Assembly: GCA_000277545.1 (NCBI GenBank)
Contig: AKXM01000016.1
Location: forward strand, 124,001-188,000
Direction: 5' to 3'
DNA: 64,000 bases
DNA from: Enterobacter sp. Ag1
GTDB lineage: Bacteria > Pseudomonadota > Gammaproteobacteria > Enterobacterales > Enterobacteriaceae
This document shows, piece by piece, positions 41,493 through 54,727 of this stretch (position 1 is its first letter; each line of letters opens with the position of its first letter). The translations under genes and the position numbers were made by a program. The notes beneath the pieces were generated by a model. The model did no database searches. It had not been told where the DNA came from and saw only the letters and a program-made list of their open reading frames with translations.

Positions 41493-42356
41493 GTGGTCAG
41501 GCGTGCAAATACGTCGCGGTTAGAGTTTGAAGCCGCGGCGGTCTATGAATATCCGGAGCATCTCAGGCCATGGCTTGATGACCTGCCCAAAAAACCCGGC
41601 GTCTATGTTTTTCACGGTGAAAGCGACGTTATGCCGTTGTATATCGGCAAAAGTGTCAATATCCGCACGCGCGTGATGTCCCATTTTCGTACGCCTGATG
41701 AAGCCGCACTCTTGAGGCAGTCTCGCCGTATTACCTTTATCCGCACTGCCGGCGAACTCGGAGCGCTGCTGCTCGAAGCGCAAATGATCAAAGAGCAACA
41801 GCCTTTGTTCAACAAACGCCTGCGTCGTAACCGCCAGCTTTGTTCCCTGTCTCTTCAGGGGGACACACCGCAGGTTGTATATGCCAAAGATGTCGATTTC
41901 TCCCGCCAGCCGGGCCTGTATGGGTTGTACGCTAACCGCCGGGCCGCGCTGCAAACGCTGCAAGGGCTGGCCGATGAGCATCGCCTCTGTTACGGCCTGC
42001 TGGGCCTGGAATCACTGAGTAAGGGCCGGGCCTGTTTTCGCTCAGCGCTTAAACGCTGCGCCGGAGCCTGTTGCGGGAAAGAGACTCAGGCCGAGCATCA
42101 TGCCCGCCTGGTTCAGGCTCTCGAACAGGTTCGCCTGATTTGCTGGCCATGGAAAAATGCCGTCGCCATCGTGGAACGCAGCCCGGAGATGACCGAGTAT
42201 CACCTGATCGATCACTGGTTTTATCTTGGGTCCGTGCAGCAGTTAACTGACGCGACAACCCGCCGCCAGCCGCCGGAGGGCTTTGATAACGACGGCTACA
42301 AGATCCTTTGCAAGCTGATGCTGAGCGGGGAATATGAGGTGATAGAACTGGAGTAG
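41493..42356 (+). CDS. cho: Excinuclease Cho (UvrC homologue)
   Basis: A 287-residue GIY-YIG endonuclease similar to the N-terminal half of UvrC and aligned with E. coli Cho (295). It makes the 3' incision in nucleotide excision repair at lesions UvrC handles poorly. The GIY-YIG core is GVYVFHGESDVMPLYIGKSV, followed by IRTRVMSHF and EAQMIKEQQPLFNKRLRR. GTG 41493 is the start, with AGGAG seven bases upstream and the family N-terminus MVRR. A LexA box lies just before it. Confidence 0.95.
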   Translation: MVRRANTSRLEFEAAAVYEYPEHLRPWLDDLPKKPGVYVFHGESDVMPLYIGKSVNIRTRVMSHFRTPDEAALLRQSRRITFIRTAGELGALLLEAQMIKEQQPLFNKRLRRNRQLCSLSLQGDTPQVVYAKDVDFSRQPGLYGLYANRRAALQTLQGLADEHRLCYGLLGLESLSKGRACFRSALKRCAGACCGKETQAEHHARLVQALEQVRLICWPWKNAVAIVERSPEMTEYHLIDHWFYLGSVQQLTDATTRRQPPEGFDNDGYKILCKLMLSGEYEVIELE

Positions 42357-42379
42357 ACTCCCCCCAAGAGAGGAGTCTA
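42354..42379. terminator. Hairpin between convergent cho and hutH
   Basis: The 8-bp perfect stem TAGACTCC/GGAGTCTA with a 10-nt loop begins in the cho stop codon and ends just before the hutH stop. T tracts are short. Confidence 0.55.
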
Positions 42380-42385
42380 AAAGTG

Positions 42386-43930
42386 CTATGCCGCCGACGA
42401 AGGCAGAAGCTTGGTGATAGCTTCCGGCCAGCCGTCGCTGCAGCCCCAGAGACGCATTTGCTCGATATCCGGTGCCAGCAGGCGGTCCTTTTCCAGAAAT
42501 GCCACGCGTTCGCGAATATCCCCGAAGACGTTTTCAAGCAGGGGTGAGCTGCGCAACGGCCGGTGAAACTCGATGCCCTGAACGGCCGCCATAGCCTCAA
42601 TCCCAACCACCGCCGCAGTGTTAAAGCACATAGATCCCAGACGGCGAGCCGCATAGGTCGCCATCGAAACATGGTCTTCCTGATTCGCAGACGTTGGCAG
42701 ACTGTCGACGCTACCCGGATGAGCGAGCGATTTATTCTCCGAGGCCAGTGCAGCAGCGGTGACCTGCGCAATCATAAAGCCGGAGTTAATCCCGCCCTCT
42801 TTCACGAGGAACGGCGGCAGGCCGGACAGCCCGGTATCCAGCAGCAGCGCCAGGCGACGTTCCGAAATTGCGCCAATTTCCGCCACCGCTAACGCGATAA
42901 TATCGGCGGCAAAGGCAACGGGCTCTGCGTGGAAGTTGCCTCCGGAAATCACTTCTCCGGTGTCGCTGAACACCAGCGGGTTGTCCGAGGCGGCGTTGGC
43001 CTCAATCTGCAGAACACGCGCCGCATGGCGCAGGTTATCCAGACACGCGCCCATAACCTGCGGCACGCAGCGAATGGAATAAGGATCCTGCACGCGGCCA
43101 CAGTGGACGTGAGAATCAACGATTTTACTGTCGGCAAGCAGTGCAGTGACCGCCGCAGCCACATCAATTTGTCCCGCCTGGCCGCGAGCCTGGTGGATAC
43201 GCGCGTCGAATGGTTTCACGGAGCCTTTGATAGCCTCCAGCGACAAGGCCCCCGCCACCAGCCCGGCAGCAAACACCTTCTCGCCCTCAAACAACCCTCG
43301 CAGCGCAAGCGCCGTCGAAACCTGGGTCCCGTTCAGCAGCGCCAGGCCCTCTTTTGGCCCCAGTACCAGCGGCTTTACGCCTGCCAGCTTCAAACCTTCA
43401 CCGGCAGGGATCTGTTCGCCGTTCACCCTGACATTCCCTTCCCCGAGCAACATCAGCGACAGATGCGCCAGCGGGGCCAGGTCACCGGATGCCCCCACCG
43501 AGCCTTTCTCCGGGATCACCGGCATTACGCCCGAGTTAAACAGCGCAATCAGGCTATCAATCACCAGCAGACGAACGCCGGAATGCCCGCGTGACAGGCT
43601 GATAATTTTACTGGCCATCACCAGTCGGACAACATCATCCGGCAGCGCTTCGCCAAGCCCCACGCTGTGAGAAAGCACCAGATTACGCTGAAGTTCAGCC
43701 AGATGATCGGTGGCGATGGTGGTTTGTGCCAGCTTGCCAAAACCGGTGTTAATACCGTAAACCACGTCGCCGTGGGCAACAATCGCTTCTACCGTGCCGA
43801 GCGCACGCTCAACGGCGGCAACCGCCCCGGGGTCAAGCCTGAGCAGCACGTTTCCATGGTAGATCTCGCGCAGAGTGGCCAGTGAAACGGAACCTGGAGT
43901 GAGACTGCATAGCTTCTTTTGCGTTGACAT
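42386..43930 (-). CDS. hutH: Histidine ammonia-lyase, orphan
   Basis: A 514-residue protein of the aromatic ammonia-lyase family. The A147-S148-G149 tripeptide in [14 protein letters not shown] forms the MIO cofactor, Y58 ([12 protein letters not shown]) is the catalytic tyrosine, and [14 protein letters not shown] and NQEDHVSMA are further active-site blocks. It turns L-histidine into urocanate and ammonia, the first step of histidine degradation. AGGA lies seven bases before ATG 43930. No hutU, hutI or hutC is in the window, so the rest must be elsewhere or missing. E. coli K-12 lacks hut genes. Its neighbour ves is of the HutD/Ves family. Confidence 0.95.
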   Translation of the reverse strand: MSTQKKLCSLTPGSVSLATLREIYHGNVLLRLDPGAVAAVERALGTVEAIVAHGDVVYGINTGFGKLAQTTIATDHLAELQRNLVLSHSVGLGEALPDDVVRLVMASKIISLSRGHSGVRLLVIDSLIALFNSGVMPVIPEKGSVGASGDLAPLAHLSLMLLGEGNVRVNGEQIPAGEGLKLAGVKPLVLGPKEGLALLNGTQVSTALALRGLFEGEKVFAAGLVAGALSLEAIKGSVKPFDARIHQARGQAGQIDVAAAVTALLADSKIVDSHVHCGRVQDPYSIRCVPQVMGACLDNLRHAARVLQIEANAASDNPLVFSDTGEVISGGNFHAEPVAFAADIIALAVAEIGAISERRLALLLDTGLSGLPPFLVKEGGINSGFMIAQVTAAALASENKSLAHPGSVDSLPTSANQEDHVSMATYAARRLGSMCFNTAAVVGIEAMAAVQGIEFHRPLRSSPLLENVFGDIRERVAFLEKDRLLAPDIEQMRLWGCSDGWPEAITKLLPSSAA

Positions 43931-43966
43931 GTCAGCATCCTGTTTGCATCGGGTTTTTGTCTATAT

Positions 43967-43978
43967 TTGTATATACAA
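43967..43978. promoter_or_regulatory. HutC-like palindromic operator upstream of hutH
   Basis: TTGTATATACAA is a perfect 12-bp palindrome 37 bp upstream of the hutH start. It matches the core of HutC (GntR-family) operators in hut operons of other gammaproteobacteria. No hutC is in the window, so the repressor would act in trans. Confidence 0.6.
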
Positions 43979-44193
43979 CTTAACTAATAAACCAAATAAT
44001 CCGCCAGCGGGTCATAGGACTTTTTTATCGATCGGTGAGCCGGATCGCGCTTGTGAAATTTTTCCAGCACGGGATGCTGCCGGGCGTTTACAGGCAGGGG
44101 AAATGAAGAACAAAACCGCAGTTGCACAGCAGTTTCTGAGGATATTCATCAGGAAGAAAGAGCATTGCCCGGCCAGTTTTCCGGGCAGTCGGT

Positions 44194-44739
44194 CTACAAA
44201 TAGGTAATTTCGCTGAACAGCAGTTGCCCTTCGTTTTTTAACAGCCGCAGCGTGTGGCTGCCCTCCTGCCACCAGGCGCCCTGGTCCGGTGAAAGCAGCT
44301 TATCTTCCAGCTGCCATTCCCCGCTCAGGACATAAACAACGCCGCCTCGGGTACCAAAAGTGGTAAAGGTTCTGTCCGCCACCCGCACCTGGGCCCGGCA
44401 TCGGTCCCGGCGAGTCATCACGTTAAAGTCCATCGACATGCCGCGAGTCAGCTCGGCTTTTACGGGCTGCTCGCCGGCAAAAGTAAAAGGCTGATGGCGC
44501 TTGAGCGTATGCCTGAACGCCTTTCCGCCGTCGAGAACAACCTCGCTCCCCTCCAGCAGAGTCATTACCCGGTCAACCTGCGGAAAGACCGGAAACTCGC
44601 CGTTGTGGGCCAAAGAGGCGATACTGGCACGCCAGTTGAAATCTCGCGTCGCGGGTGGAAAACAGCATATTTCTCGCGTTTCCCCGGCGCCGTTGCGCCA
44701 GAGGTTAACCGGCACCTTTCGTATATCAAAGAATTCCAT
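44194..44739 (-). CDS. ves: HutD/Ves family cupin protein
   Basis: A 181-residue protein aligning with E. coli Ves (YdjR). The core runs [20 protein letters not shown], then [20 protein letters not shown], and later [20 protein letters not shown]. The family PF05962 also includes HutD of hut operons. E. coli Ves is described as cold- and stress-inducible, with no known activity. ATG 44739 has AGGAG five bases upstream. It lies upstream of hutH in the same direction, 263 bp away, which may matter for a link to histidine breakdown. Confidence 0.92.
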   Translation of the reverse strand: MEFFDIRKVPVNLWRNGAGETREICCFPPATRDFNWRASIASLAHNGEFPVFPQVDRVMTLLEGSEVVLDGGKAFRHTLKRHQPFTFAGEQPVKAELTRGMSMDFNVMTRRDRCRAQVRVADRTFTTFGTRGGVVYVLSGEWQLEDKLLSPDQGAWWQEGSHTLRLLKNEGQLLFSEITYL

Positions 44740-45136
44740 CACCACTCCTGAGGACGCACGGCATCCGTGTGCCCTGGCATTTGCTCTTTAAATTGAGCGC
44801 CCCCAAAGGAAGAGCTCCCCCGGCGGCCTGCTCATCAGTTCTCTGTTTTGTTCGTCAGATCTGTGCCTGACGCCAGTGTTATCGGCAGCCGTGGCCGGTT
44901 GCTGTAGCCCTGGTTCTATTTTTGTGACAATGATTTAGCGGCTTTTTTATCGGGAAGCAAAGTAAATTTATCGCCCTCAATACCGGTCGGTAAAATCTGC
45001 GGAGTGAACTGCAATTTTGAATGTAAGCTGCTGAAATAGAGTGTTTAAAATGGCTTATCCCGTCGGCGTGATTATTGCCGGGCGGTATTATTTGAGTCGA
45101 GCGAAGGGGAAAGAGTGGAGTGACATGATTAAACGA
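44740..45136. other. Gap between ves and spy
   Basis: About 400 bp with no supported gene. The part next to ves should hold its promoter. A 42-codon plus-strand frame at 45050-45178 was considered and rejected. Confidence 0.5.
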
Positions 45137-45192
45137 GAAAACCGCCGATCCTGTTCACAGCGTACCTCGCTATTGTGAACAGGACCGGCGGT
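45137..45192 (-). terminator. Long terminator hairpin after spy
   Basis: Arms 45141-45159 and 45174-45192 form a 19-bp stem; the single mismatch is a G-U pair on the minus strand. A T-rich tail (TTTTCTCGTTT) follows on that strand. It is unusually long and stable. Confidence 0.8.
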
Positions 45193-45212
45193 CTTAATTT
45201 AGTCGCTCAGGC

Positions 45213-45698
45213 TTACTGAGCAGCTGGCATTTTACCTTCATGCGCAGGGCGTTCTGTCAGACGCTTCTCAAAATTCGCATTAAACTGTTTTTTCTGATCC
45301 GGGGTCAGAATGTTGTAGATTTTGTTCTGGGTTTGCAGATGCGCCAGCATGCGCGCTTTGTTCTGCTCGGCCATTTTATCAATCTGCGCCTGGGCTTTGG
45401 CCTGGTCGAAGCTGTCGCTGGCAATCACGTCATGCATGGCGCGGCGTTCGTCAACGGACGGGCGCTGCATCTTGCCGCGCTGTTCTTTCATAATGTCTTT
45501 AATTTGCTGTTTCTGCGCATCGGTCAGGTTCAGGTCTTTAAACATCATGTCGTGCATCGGGCCGCGCATCATTTTATGGTGCATCATCGGAGCATCGGTT
45601 TGTGGAGCCGCAGCCGGGGTTGTGTCTGCAGCATGCGCCAGGTTAGCGGCACCCAGAGCCAGGGTAGAAGCGACGAACAGTGCAGTTAATTTACGCAT
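45213..45698 (-). CDS. spy: Periplasmic chaperone Spy
   Basis: A 161-residue protein of the Spy/CpxP family, the E. coli length. A signal peptide (about 1-23, ending AHA) precedes a mature all-helical, Met-rich and Gln-rich protein with the two LTxxQ motifs (LNLTDAQKQQIKDIMKEQRG and ILTPDQKKQFN). Spy prevents aggregation of unfolded periplasmic proteins without ATP and is strongly induced by CpxR and BaeR in E. coli. I could not place a convincing CpxR or BaeR box upstream. Confidence 0.96.
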   Translation of the reverse strand: MRKLTALFVASTLALGAANLAHAADTTPAAAPQTDAPMMHHKMMRGPMHDMMFKDLNLTDAQKQQIKDIMKEQRGKMQRPSVDERRAMHDVIASDSFDQAKAQAQIDKMAEQNKARMLAHLQTQNKIYNILTPDQKKQFNANFEKRLTERPAHEGKMPAAQ

Positions 45699-45998
45699 AT
45701 TTTTAACCTTCTCTTTTCATTAAATTGACGGCTCGCTTAAAACGACGATGCCGTGTTGACGAGAATGAGTTTACGAGTCTTATCGTCAAGGAGACGGTGG
45801 CATCCGTAAATCATTGAAAGGGTATAAAACAAGAATGCATCAATTATGAAGAAAATAAGGATTAAGGCGGGGAATAGTGCAACTAAATATAACAACGCAC
45901 TGATTATAAAGACAATATGAAGAGTGTACAGCAATCAACATAGTGAATAAACCCTGTACCCAGGAATTATCCGCAAATAAATTAACAACAGGAAATGA

Positions 45999-46029
45999 TT
46001 AAGCAGCTCAATTATTAAGAGCTGCTTAA
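45999..46029 (-). terminator. Terminator after astE
   Basis: An 11-bp perfect stem TTAAGCAGCTC/GAGCTGCTTAA with a 9-nt loop lies just downstream of the astE stop. The T tract is moderate. Confidence 0.65.
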
Positions 46030-46032
46030 AGT

Positions 46033-46998
46033 TTAAATTTCCTCCAACATCAGGCCCGCTCTCAGCCCCAGCGCCACATCCGGGTTGGGGAATAAAACGT
46101 ACTCTTTTTCACCGGCAACGACATAACGCTTCTCACCATCTTCAGCCAGCAGGGTGCCCTTCGAAAACGCGGTAAAGTTCTGCGTTTGGCCGGACATGTG
46201 CAGCACAAATTTCTCCGACTGTCGGGTGATTTGCTGCGCGACACGGTAACGCTGCGGTTCTATCTCCATGACCGGCGGCTCTGCCCCGCTTAACAACGCT
46301 GAGATTGCTTCTTTAGTTATCGCGAACTGACCAAGATCGTTCTGCCCAAACGGCCTGGCTTTTCCCAGCTCGAGCGTGCAGCTCAGCGCCCCAAAATGCT
46401 CGCTGCTGAAATGACTAAAGGTGCCACCGGGCTTTTGATGAAACACCAGCGCCTGCAGCCCGGCGCAGCCCAGCCAGGTTAAAAAGCTCTCGCTATAAGG
46501 CAGCGGCCTCGCAGGAAGCACGCCAAACCGGGGGTGATAAGAGCCACGAATAGCGGTATGCATATCCAGATGCCAGCGGGTTTGCTCTTCACTTCGCGAC
46601 CAGAATTGCTCGAGGGCATGTTCAAGCCTTGCCGCACGTTGGGTTTCTACGCTTTCAGGAAACTGCTGCCAGCGCCCGCCAAACATACGGTTCATGTCGC
46701 TATGGGTATAACGCTTATCCGCGCGCAGCGCCGCTGGGTTACCCAGAATAATCATCGTGCGCCACTGCAGCGGAAGCTGCCCCGCGATCAAGCCGTTGGT
46801 CAACTGGCCAAGGATCTCCACCGGGGCGGTTTCGTTGCCGTGAATCCCGGCCGATATGACCAGCGCTTTCCCTGCCGCCTCACGCGGCGTCAACGTCAGA
46901 ATACCTTCATCCCACCAACGCCAGCTGAGATAAGCATTCTCCCCGGAGGTTTGTTCAGGCGCCTTGCCGGCCAGCGTCTGCGCCAGAAAATCAATCAT
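46033..46998 (-). CDS. astE: Succinylglutamate desuccinylase
   Basis: A 321-residue zinc enzyme of the AstE/AspA family, similar in length to E. coli (322). It splits N-succinylglutamate into succinate and glutamate, the last step of the AST pathway. Zinc ligands are H53 and E56 in [11 protein letters not shown] and the histidine in [12 protein letters not shown]. The end [19 protein letters not shown] is conserved. It is the last gene of astCADBE and starts 10 bp after astB. Confidence 0.96.
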   Translation of the reverse strand: MIDFLAQTLAGKAPEQTSGENAYLSWRWWDEGILTLTPREAAGKALVISAGIHGNETAPVEILGQLTNGLIAGQLPLQWRTMIILGNPAALRADKRYTHSDMNRMFGGRWQQFPESVETQRAARLEHALEQFWSRSEEQTRWHLDMHTAIRGSYHPRFGVLPARPLPYSESFLTWLGCAGLQALVFHQKPGGTFSHFSSEHFGALSCTLELGKARPFGQNDLGQFAITKEAISALLSGAEPPVMEIEPQRYRVAQQITRQSEKFVLHMSGQTQNFTAFSKGTLLAEDGEKRYVVAGEKEYVLFPNPDVALGLRAGLMLEEI

Positions 46999-47008
46999 TA
47001 TTTCTCCC

Positions 47009-50842
<3,834 letters not shown>

Positions 50843-50846
<4 letters not shown>

Positions 50847-52063
50847 GATGAAACTCCCGCGAGGAAGCGTTCGCAGGCACGCTCGAAGCGATCCAGGCCC
50901 AACTGAACTTCTGCTTCGCTGACGATGAGCGCAGGGGCAAAACGCAGCACGTTAGCCCCGGCGATCAGCATCATCAGGCCTTCCTGCGCGGTAGCCTGCA
51001 GAATAAGTTTCGCTTTACCGGCATGTTCAGGGCGCAGGGCACAGCCGATCAGCAGCCCTAAGCCGCGTACTTCGCTGAACAGCTGGTGCTTCTGGTTAAT
51101 GTGGTTCAGGCGCTCAACAAACCAGTCATGGCGCTGTTTCACGCCGTTGAGCACCTCCGGCGTATTAATGATTTCCAGCACGCGTCCGGCCACAGCAGAG
51201 GCCAGCGGGTTGCCGCCGTAGGTGGTGCCGTGGGTGCCCACCACCATCACTTTGGCAAAGCGATCGGTGGTCAGCAGCGCGCCGATCGGGAAGCCGCCGC
51301 CCAGCGCTTTGGCCGTCGAGAGTACGTCCGGCGTCACGCCATAATGCATATAGGCATACAGCGAGCCGGTGCGGCCCACGCCGGTTTGTACTTCGTCAAA
51401 AATCAGTACGGCGTTGTGTTTGTCGCAAAGTTCGCGCAGCCCCTGAAGGAACTCTGGCGTCGCTGGAACGACCCCGCCTTCACCCTGCATAGGCTCGACG
51501 ATCACCGCACAGGTTTCGTCGTTAATCAGCTCACGGGCAGACTGTAAATCGTTAAATACCGCGTGGTTAATCTGCGGCGGCAGCGGCGCAAAGTCCTGAG
51601 AATAAGCGGGCTGACCACCGGCCGTGACGGTAAACAGCGTGCGGCCATGGAACGCGTTCTTGAACGCTACGATACCGCTTTTCTGTGCGCCAAAATTATC
51701 ATGGGCATACTTACGCGCCAGCTTCAGCGCCGCCTCGTTGGCCTCGGCCCCTGAGTTACAGAAGAACACTTTCTCCGCAAAGGTAGCGTCGATGAGCTGC
51801 TTCGCCAGCTTCAATACCGGCTCATTGGTGTAGCCATTGCCGGTGTGCCAAAATTTTGCCGCCTGCTCCTCCAGCGCTTTGCGCATTTCAGGGTGAGCAT
51901 GTCCCAGGGCGTTAACCGCGATGCCACCGGCAAAGTCGATGTAGTCTTTTCCCTGCTGATCCCACAGGGTGGAACCCTCGCCACGAACCGGAATAAAAGG
52001 CGCAGGGGCATAAACCGGCATCATCCATTCGTCGAAATGTTGGCGTGTAATTGACTGCGACAT
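50843..52063 (-). CDS. astC: Succinylornithine transaminase
   Basis: A 406-residue class III aminotransferase, the E. coli AstC length. It converts succinylornithine to succinylglutamate semialdehyde with 2-oxoglutarate as acceptor. The PLP lysine is K252 in [13 protein letters not shown], the PLP-binding Asp is in [13 protein letters not shown], and [17 protein letters not shown] binds phosphate. As the first gene of the operon, it lies behind a sigma-54 promoter. Confidence 0.97.
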
Positions 52064-52135
52064 AGTGACCCCTCACGGTAAACAAAAAGTTTATTAAATG
52101 TTAAATAATTGAGTGTTTGCGCTGTAAATGTAGAT

Positions 52136-52151
52136 TGCAGGCATCGTGCCA
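52136..52151 (-). promoter_or_regulatory. Sigma-54 promoter of astCADBE
   Basis: On the minus strand TGGCACGATGCCTGCA fits the -24/-12 consensus TGGCACG-N4-TTGCW with one change (C for T). The GG and GC dinucleotides have the required spacing. The start site would lie about 60 bp before astC. It fits nitrogen-limitation control through NtrC. Confidence 0.8.
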
Positions 52152-52379
52152 GCCAGCGATAAAAATGCATAAACCGGAGGGGCAAACGAAAAATCAATAA
52201 CTTAAAAACACTCACCATTCATATAAAGTGAATAAAAAGTGCATAGTTTTAACGTGCCGCCTGATTTTCGACACGAAAACAAGAAATATTATGCAGTGGT
52301 AAAATATAATGCTGGAATTGTGATCGCCTTCGGGATTTGCCTGCCGTTTTCGCCCCCTTTTTGCGCATCGAGATCAATT

Positions 52380-52387
52380 TTGGTGCA
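52380..52387 (-). promoter_or_regulatory. Possible NtrC half-site far upstream of astC
   Basis: TTGGTGCA matches one half of the NtrC enhancer palindrome, about 230 bp upstream of the sigma-54 promoter. The other half is poor. It is only a candidate. Confidence 0.35.
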
Positions 52388-52507
52388 AATGTTGCTTTAT
52401 TTTTGTCCGCCAGACGCGCCTATGGCAACGATTAGCTTCAGCGCAGCAACCTGCGCCGTTTTCTGCTACCATCCTGCAACAATTAACCTGACAACCTGGC
52501 AGCGACT

Positions 52508-53314
52508 ATGAAATTTGTCTCTTTTAATATCAACGGCCTGCGCGCCCGTCCTCATCAGCTTGAAGCCATCGTGGAACAGCATCAGCCGGACGTTATTGGT
52601 CTGCAGGAAACCAAAGTGCACGACGATATGTTCCCGCTGGAAGACGTGGAGAAACTCGGCTATCACGTGTTTTATCATGGCCAGAAGGGTCATTACGGCG
52701 TGGCGCTGCTGACCAAAGAGAAGCCGATTTCGGTGCGAAAAGGCTTCCCGACCGACGACGAAGACGCTCAGCGGCGCATTATCATGGCGGAAATCCCGTC
52801 TGAATTTGGCAACCTGACGGTGATCAACGGCTACTTCCCGCAGGGCGAAAGCCGCGATCATGAAACCAAATTCCCGGCCAAGACTAAGTTTTACCAGGAT
52901 CTGCAGGACTTCCTGCAGGGGGAACTGCGCCCGGAAAATCCGGTGCTGATCATGGGGGATATGAATATCAGCCCGACGGATCTCGACATCGGGATCGGTG
53001 AAGATAGCCGCAAGCGCTGGTTGCGCACCGGGAAATGCTCGTTCCTGCCGGAAGAGCGTGAGTGGATGGCTCGCCTGCTCGGCTGGGGCCTGGTGGATAC
53101 TTACCGCCACGCTAACCCGGAAGCACAGGACAAATTCTCGTGGTTTGACTACCGTTCAAAAGGCTTCGACGATAACCGTGGCCTGCGTATAGATCTGCTA
53201 TTGGCAAGCCAGGGGCTGGCGCCGCACTGCGTGGCAACCGGGATCGACTACGACATTCGCGGCATGGAAAAACCGTCCGACCACGCCCCTGTTTGGGCGC
53301 AGTTTAAGCGGTAA
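52508..53314 (+). CDS. xthA: Exonuclease III
   Basis: A 268-residue AP endonuclease and 3'-5' exonuclease, identical in length to E. coli XthA. Residues correspond to the active site: LQETKVHDD (Glu34), [14 protein letters not shown] (Asp151, Asn153), and PSDHAPVWA (His259). It repairs abasic sites and blocked 3' ends. ATG 52508 is the start. It is divergent from astC. Confidence 0.98.
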   Translation: MKFVSFNINGLRARPHQLEAIVEQHQPDVIGLQETKVHDDMFPLEDVEKLGYHVFYHGQKGHYGVALLTKEKPISVRKGFPTDDEDAQRRIIMAEIPSEFGNLTVINGYFPQGESRDHETKFPAKTKFYQDLQDFLQGELRPENPVLIMGDMNISPTDLDIGIGEDSRKRWLRTGKCSFLPEEREWMARLLGWGLVDTYRHANPEAQDKFSWFDYRSKGFDDNRGLRIDLLLASQGLAPHCVATGIDYDIRGMEKPSDHAPVWAQFKR

Positions 53315-53392
53315 GGGAAATACTGAAGGTAGACACATCTTCAGACAAGGATAGCGAGATGCCGTTTTTCCCCCTCACGAGGCGCGAACAGA

Positions 53393-54061
53393 ATGCGTAA
53401 AATCCTGTTTTTGCTGCTGGCCACGCTGGTCATCTCGCTGTTAATCCTGCTGCCGCCGGGCACCCTTAGCCTGGCGACGCTGCAGAAATATCACGCTCAG
53501 CTTAGTCTCTGGCACGCCGAACGCCCGGCGCTGGTGATGAGCGCCTTCTTTCTCGGCTATTTCCTGATTTCCGCCCTTTCCTTCCCCGGCACGCGCATTA
53601 TGACCCTGATGGGCGGCGCGCTGTTTGGGCTGGTCGAAGGCACCGTACTGGTTGCCACGGCTGCTGCCAGCGGCGCAACCGTGGCGATGTTGCTGAGCCG
53701 TTATTTCTTGCATGACTGGGTACAGCGGCGCTTTGCCACCACCATGGCAAAGATCAACGAGGGCATTAAACACAATATTACACACTGCCTGTTTGCCCTG
53801 CGCCTGGTGCCGGTTCTGCCCTTTTCCATCATCAACCTGCTGATGGGGCTGACGCCGATTTCCGCCGTTCGCTTCGCGATAGTCACGCTGCTTGGCCTGC
53901 TGCCGTCTATCGTGCTGTACATCAGCACTGGCCGCCAGCTTAGCCAGGTAGAAAGCCTGCGGGACATTATTTCCCCCACCATGCTGCTGTTATTGGCGCT
54001 GATTGGCCTGCTGCCGCTCCTGTCTCACTGGCTGATAAAAAGAACTCGCTTAAAAAGTTAA
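53393..54061 (+). CDS. ydjX: VTT/SNARE-associated (TVP38/TMEM64) family membrane protein YdjX-like
   Basis: A 222-residue inner-membrane protein with about five hydrophobic segments. The VTT domain signature includes FPGTRIMTLMGGALFG, GATVAMLLSRYFLHDWVQRRF and LRLVPVLPFSIINLLMGLTPIS. It is clearly paralogous to the gene at 54728-55390. E. coli has ydjX-ydjY-ydjZ in this place; here ydjY (iron-sulfur protein) is absent and an ohr gene lies between. The function is unknown; VTT proteins are implicated in lipid scrambling. Confidence 0.9.
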   Translation: MRKILFLLLATLVISLLILLPPGTLSLATLQKYHAQLSLWHAERPALVMSAFFLGYFLISALSFPGTRIMTLMGGALFGLVEGTVLVATAAASGATVAMLLSRYFLHDWVQRRFATTMAKINEGIKHNITHCLFALRLVPVLPFSIINLLMGLTPISAVRFAIVTLLGLLPSIVLYISTGRQLSQVESLRDIISPTMLLLLALIGLLPLLSHWLIKRTRLKS

Positions 54062-54087
54062 ACGCCCCCGACTATCGAAGGCGTTTT
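54061..54087 (+). terminator. Hairpin after ydjX
   Basis: A short stem AACGCC/GGCGTT with a 13-nt loop leads into TTTT, between convergent ydjX and ohr. Confidence 0.5.
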
Positions 54088-54091
54088 GTCG

Positions 54092-54520
54092 TTACCCTTG
54101 TGAAAGCAGCGTCACGTCAACATTGCCGCTAATCGCACGCGAGTAAGGGCAAGTTGCGTGGGCGGTCGCGAGCAAGGTTTCACGCTGGGCCTCGCTCAGC
54201 CCAGGCAGCCTGACGTGAAGCGTCACCGCCAGCGCAAACTGGCTGTCGTTATCGACTTTTCCCAGCGAAACACTGGCGTCCACGGCGGTTTCCTCCGGAA
54301 TGCGGATAGCCAATTTTTTCCCCGCCAGCCCAATCGCCCCCATAAAGCAGGCGGAATAACCGACGGCAAAAAGCTGTTCTGGATTCGTCCCCGGCTTGCC
54401 GGATCCCGGCGTGCTGAGCTGCACGTCCAGGCTGCCGTCGTCCGAACGCCCGTGCCCGCTGCGAGCGCCAACGGTAGTGGTATGGGCGGTATAAAGCACT
54501 TTCTCGAGTTTACTGGACAT
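54092..54520 (-). CDS. ohr: Organic hydroperoxide resistance protein Ohr
   Basis: A 142-residue Ohr-subfamily OsmC protein. The reactive cysteines are C58 (GYSACFMGAI) and C124 (ATCPYSRA), and R19 at the N-terminus (ARSGHGRSDDG) completes the active site. Ohr reduces fatty acid and organic hydroperoxides using lipoamide-dependent systems. It is an insertion between ydjX and ydjZ compared with E. coli, in opposite orientation to both. No OhrR regulator is adjacent. Confidence 0.94.
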   Translation of the reverse strand: MSSKLEKVLYTAHTTTVGARSGHGRSDDGSLDVQLSTPGSGKPGTNPEQLFAVGYSACFMGAIGLAGKKLAIRIPEETAVDASVSLGKVDNDSQFALAVTLHVRLPGLSEAQRETLLATAHATCPYSRAISGNVDVTLLSQG

Positions 54521-54727
54521 CGTGATTCCTCAATCGTGGGTAAGAAGAGCCGCCATTTAACTACCGCTATGTATCTGCCATATGTTCTCCGCCAGGCCAA
54601 AATGTATAAGTCTGTATCCGCTTCATGACCTGGCTCAAGCTCGCTGTCACGCTCCCTCCGCTATACTCCCCGCCTTTACTGCAGCGGCACGGAATGACGA
54701 TGGATAAACAAAAGAGAAGAGGTAGAT

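Noticed and set aside
45050-45178. A 42-codon plus-strand frame starting MAYPVGVIIAG between ves and spy
   Set aside because: It lacks an SD and runs antisense into the strong spy terminator hairpin.
45699-45830. Possible CpxR site (GTAAA-like) upstream of spy
   Set aside because: One GTAAA is present but no second repeat at the required spacing, so the site cannot be supported.
45737-45934. A 65-codon hydrophobic frame upstream of spy on the minus strand
   Set aside because: The only start is TTG without a clear SD. It covers the region that should hold the spy promoter, and its hydrophobicity follows from AT-rich sequence. A small membrane protein cannot be fully excluded.
52239-52511. 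A 90-codon plus-strand frame in the astC-xthA gap
   Set aside because: It lies over the ast regulatory region, overlaps the xthA start, and its sequence resembles no protein I know.
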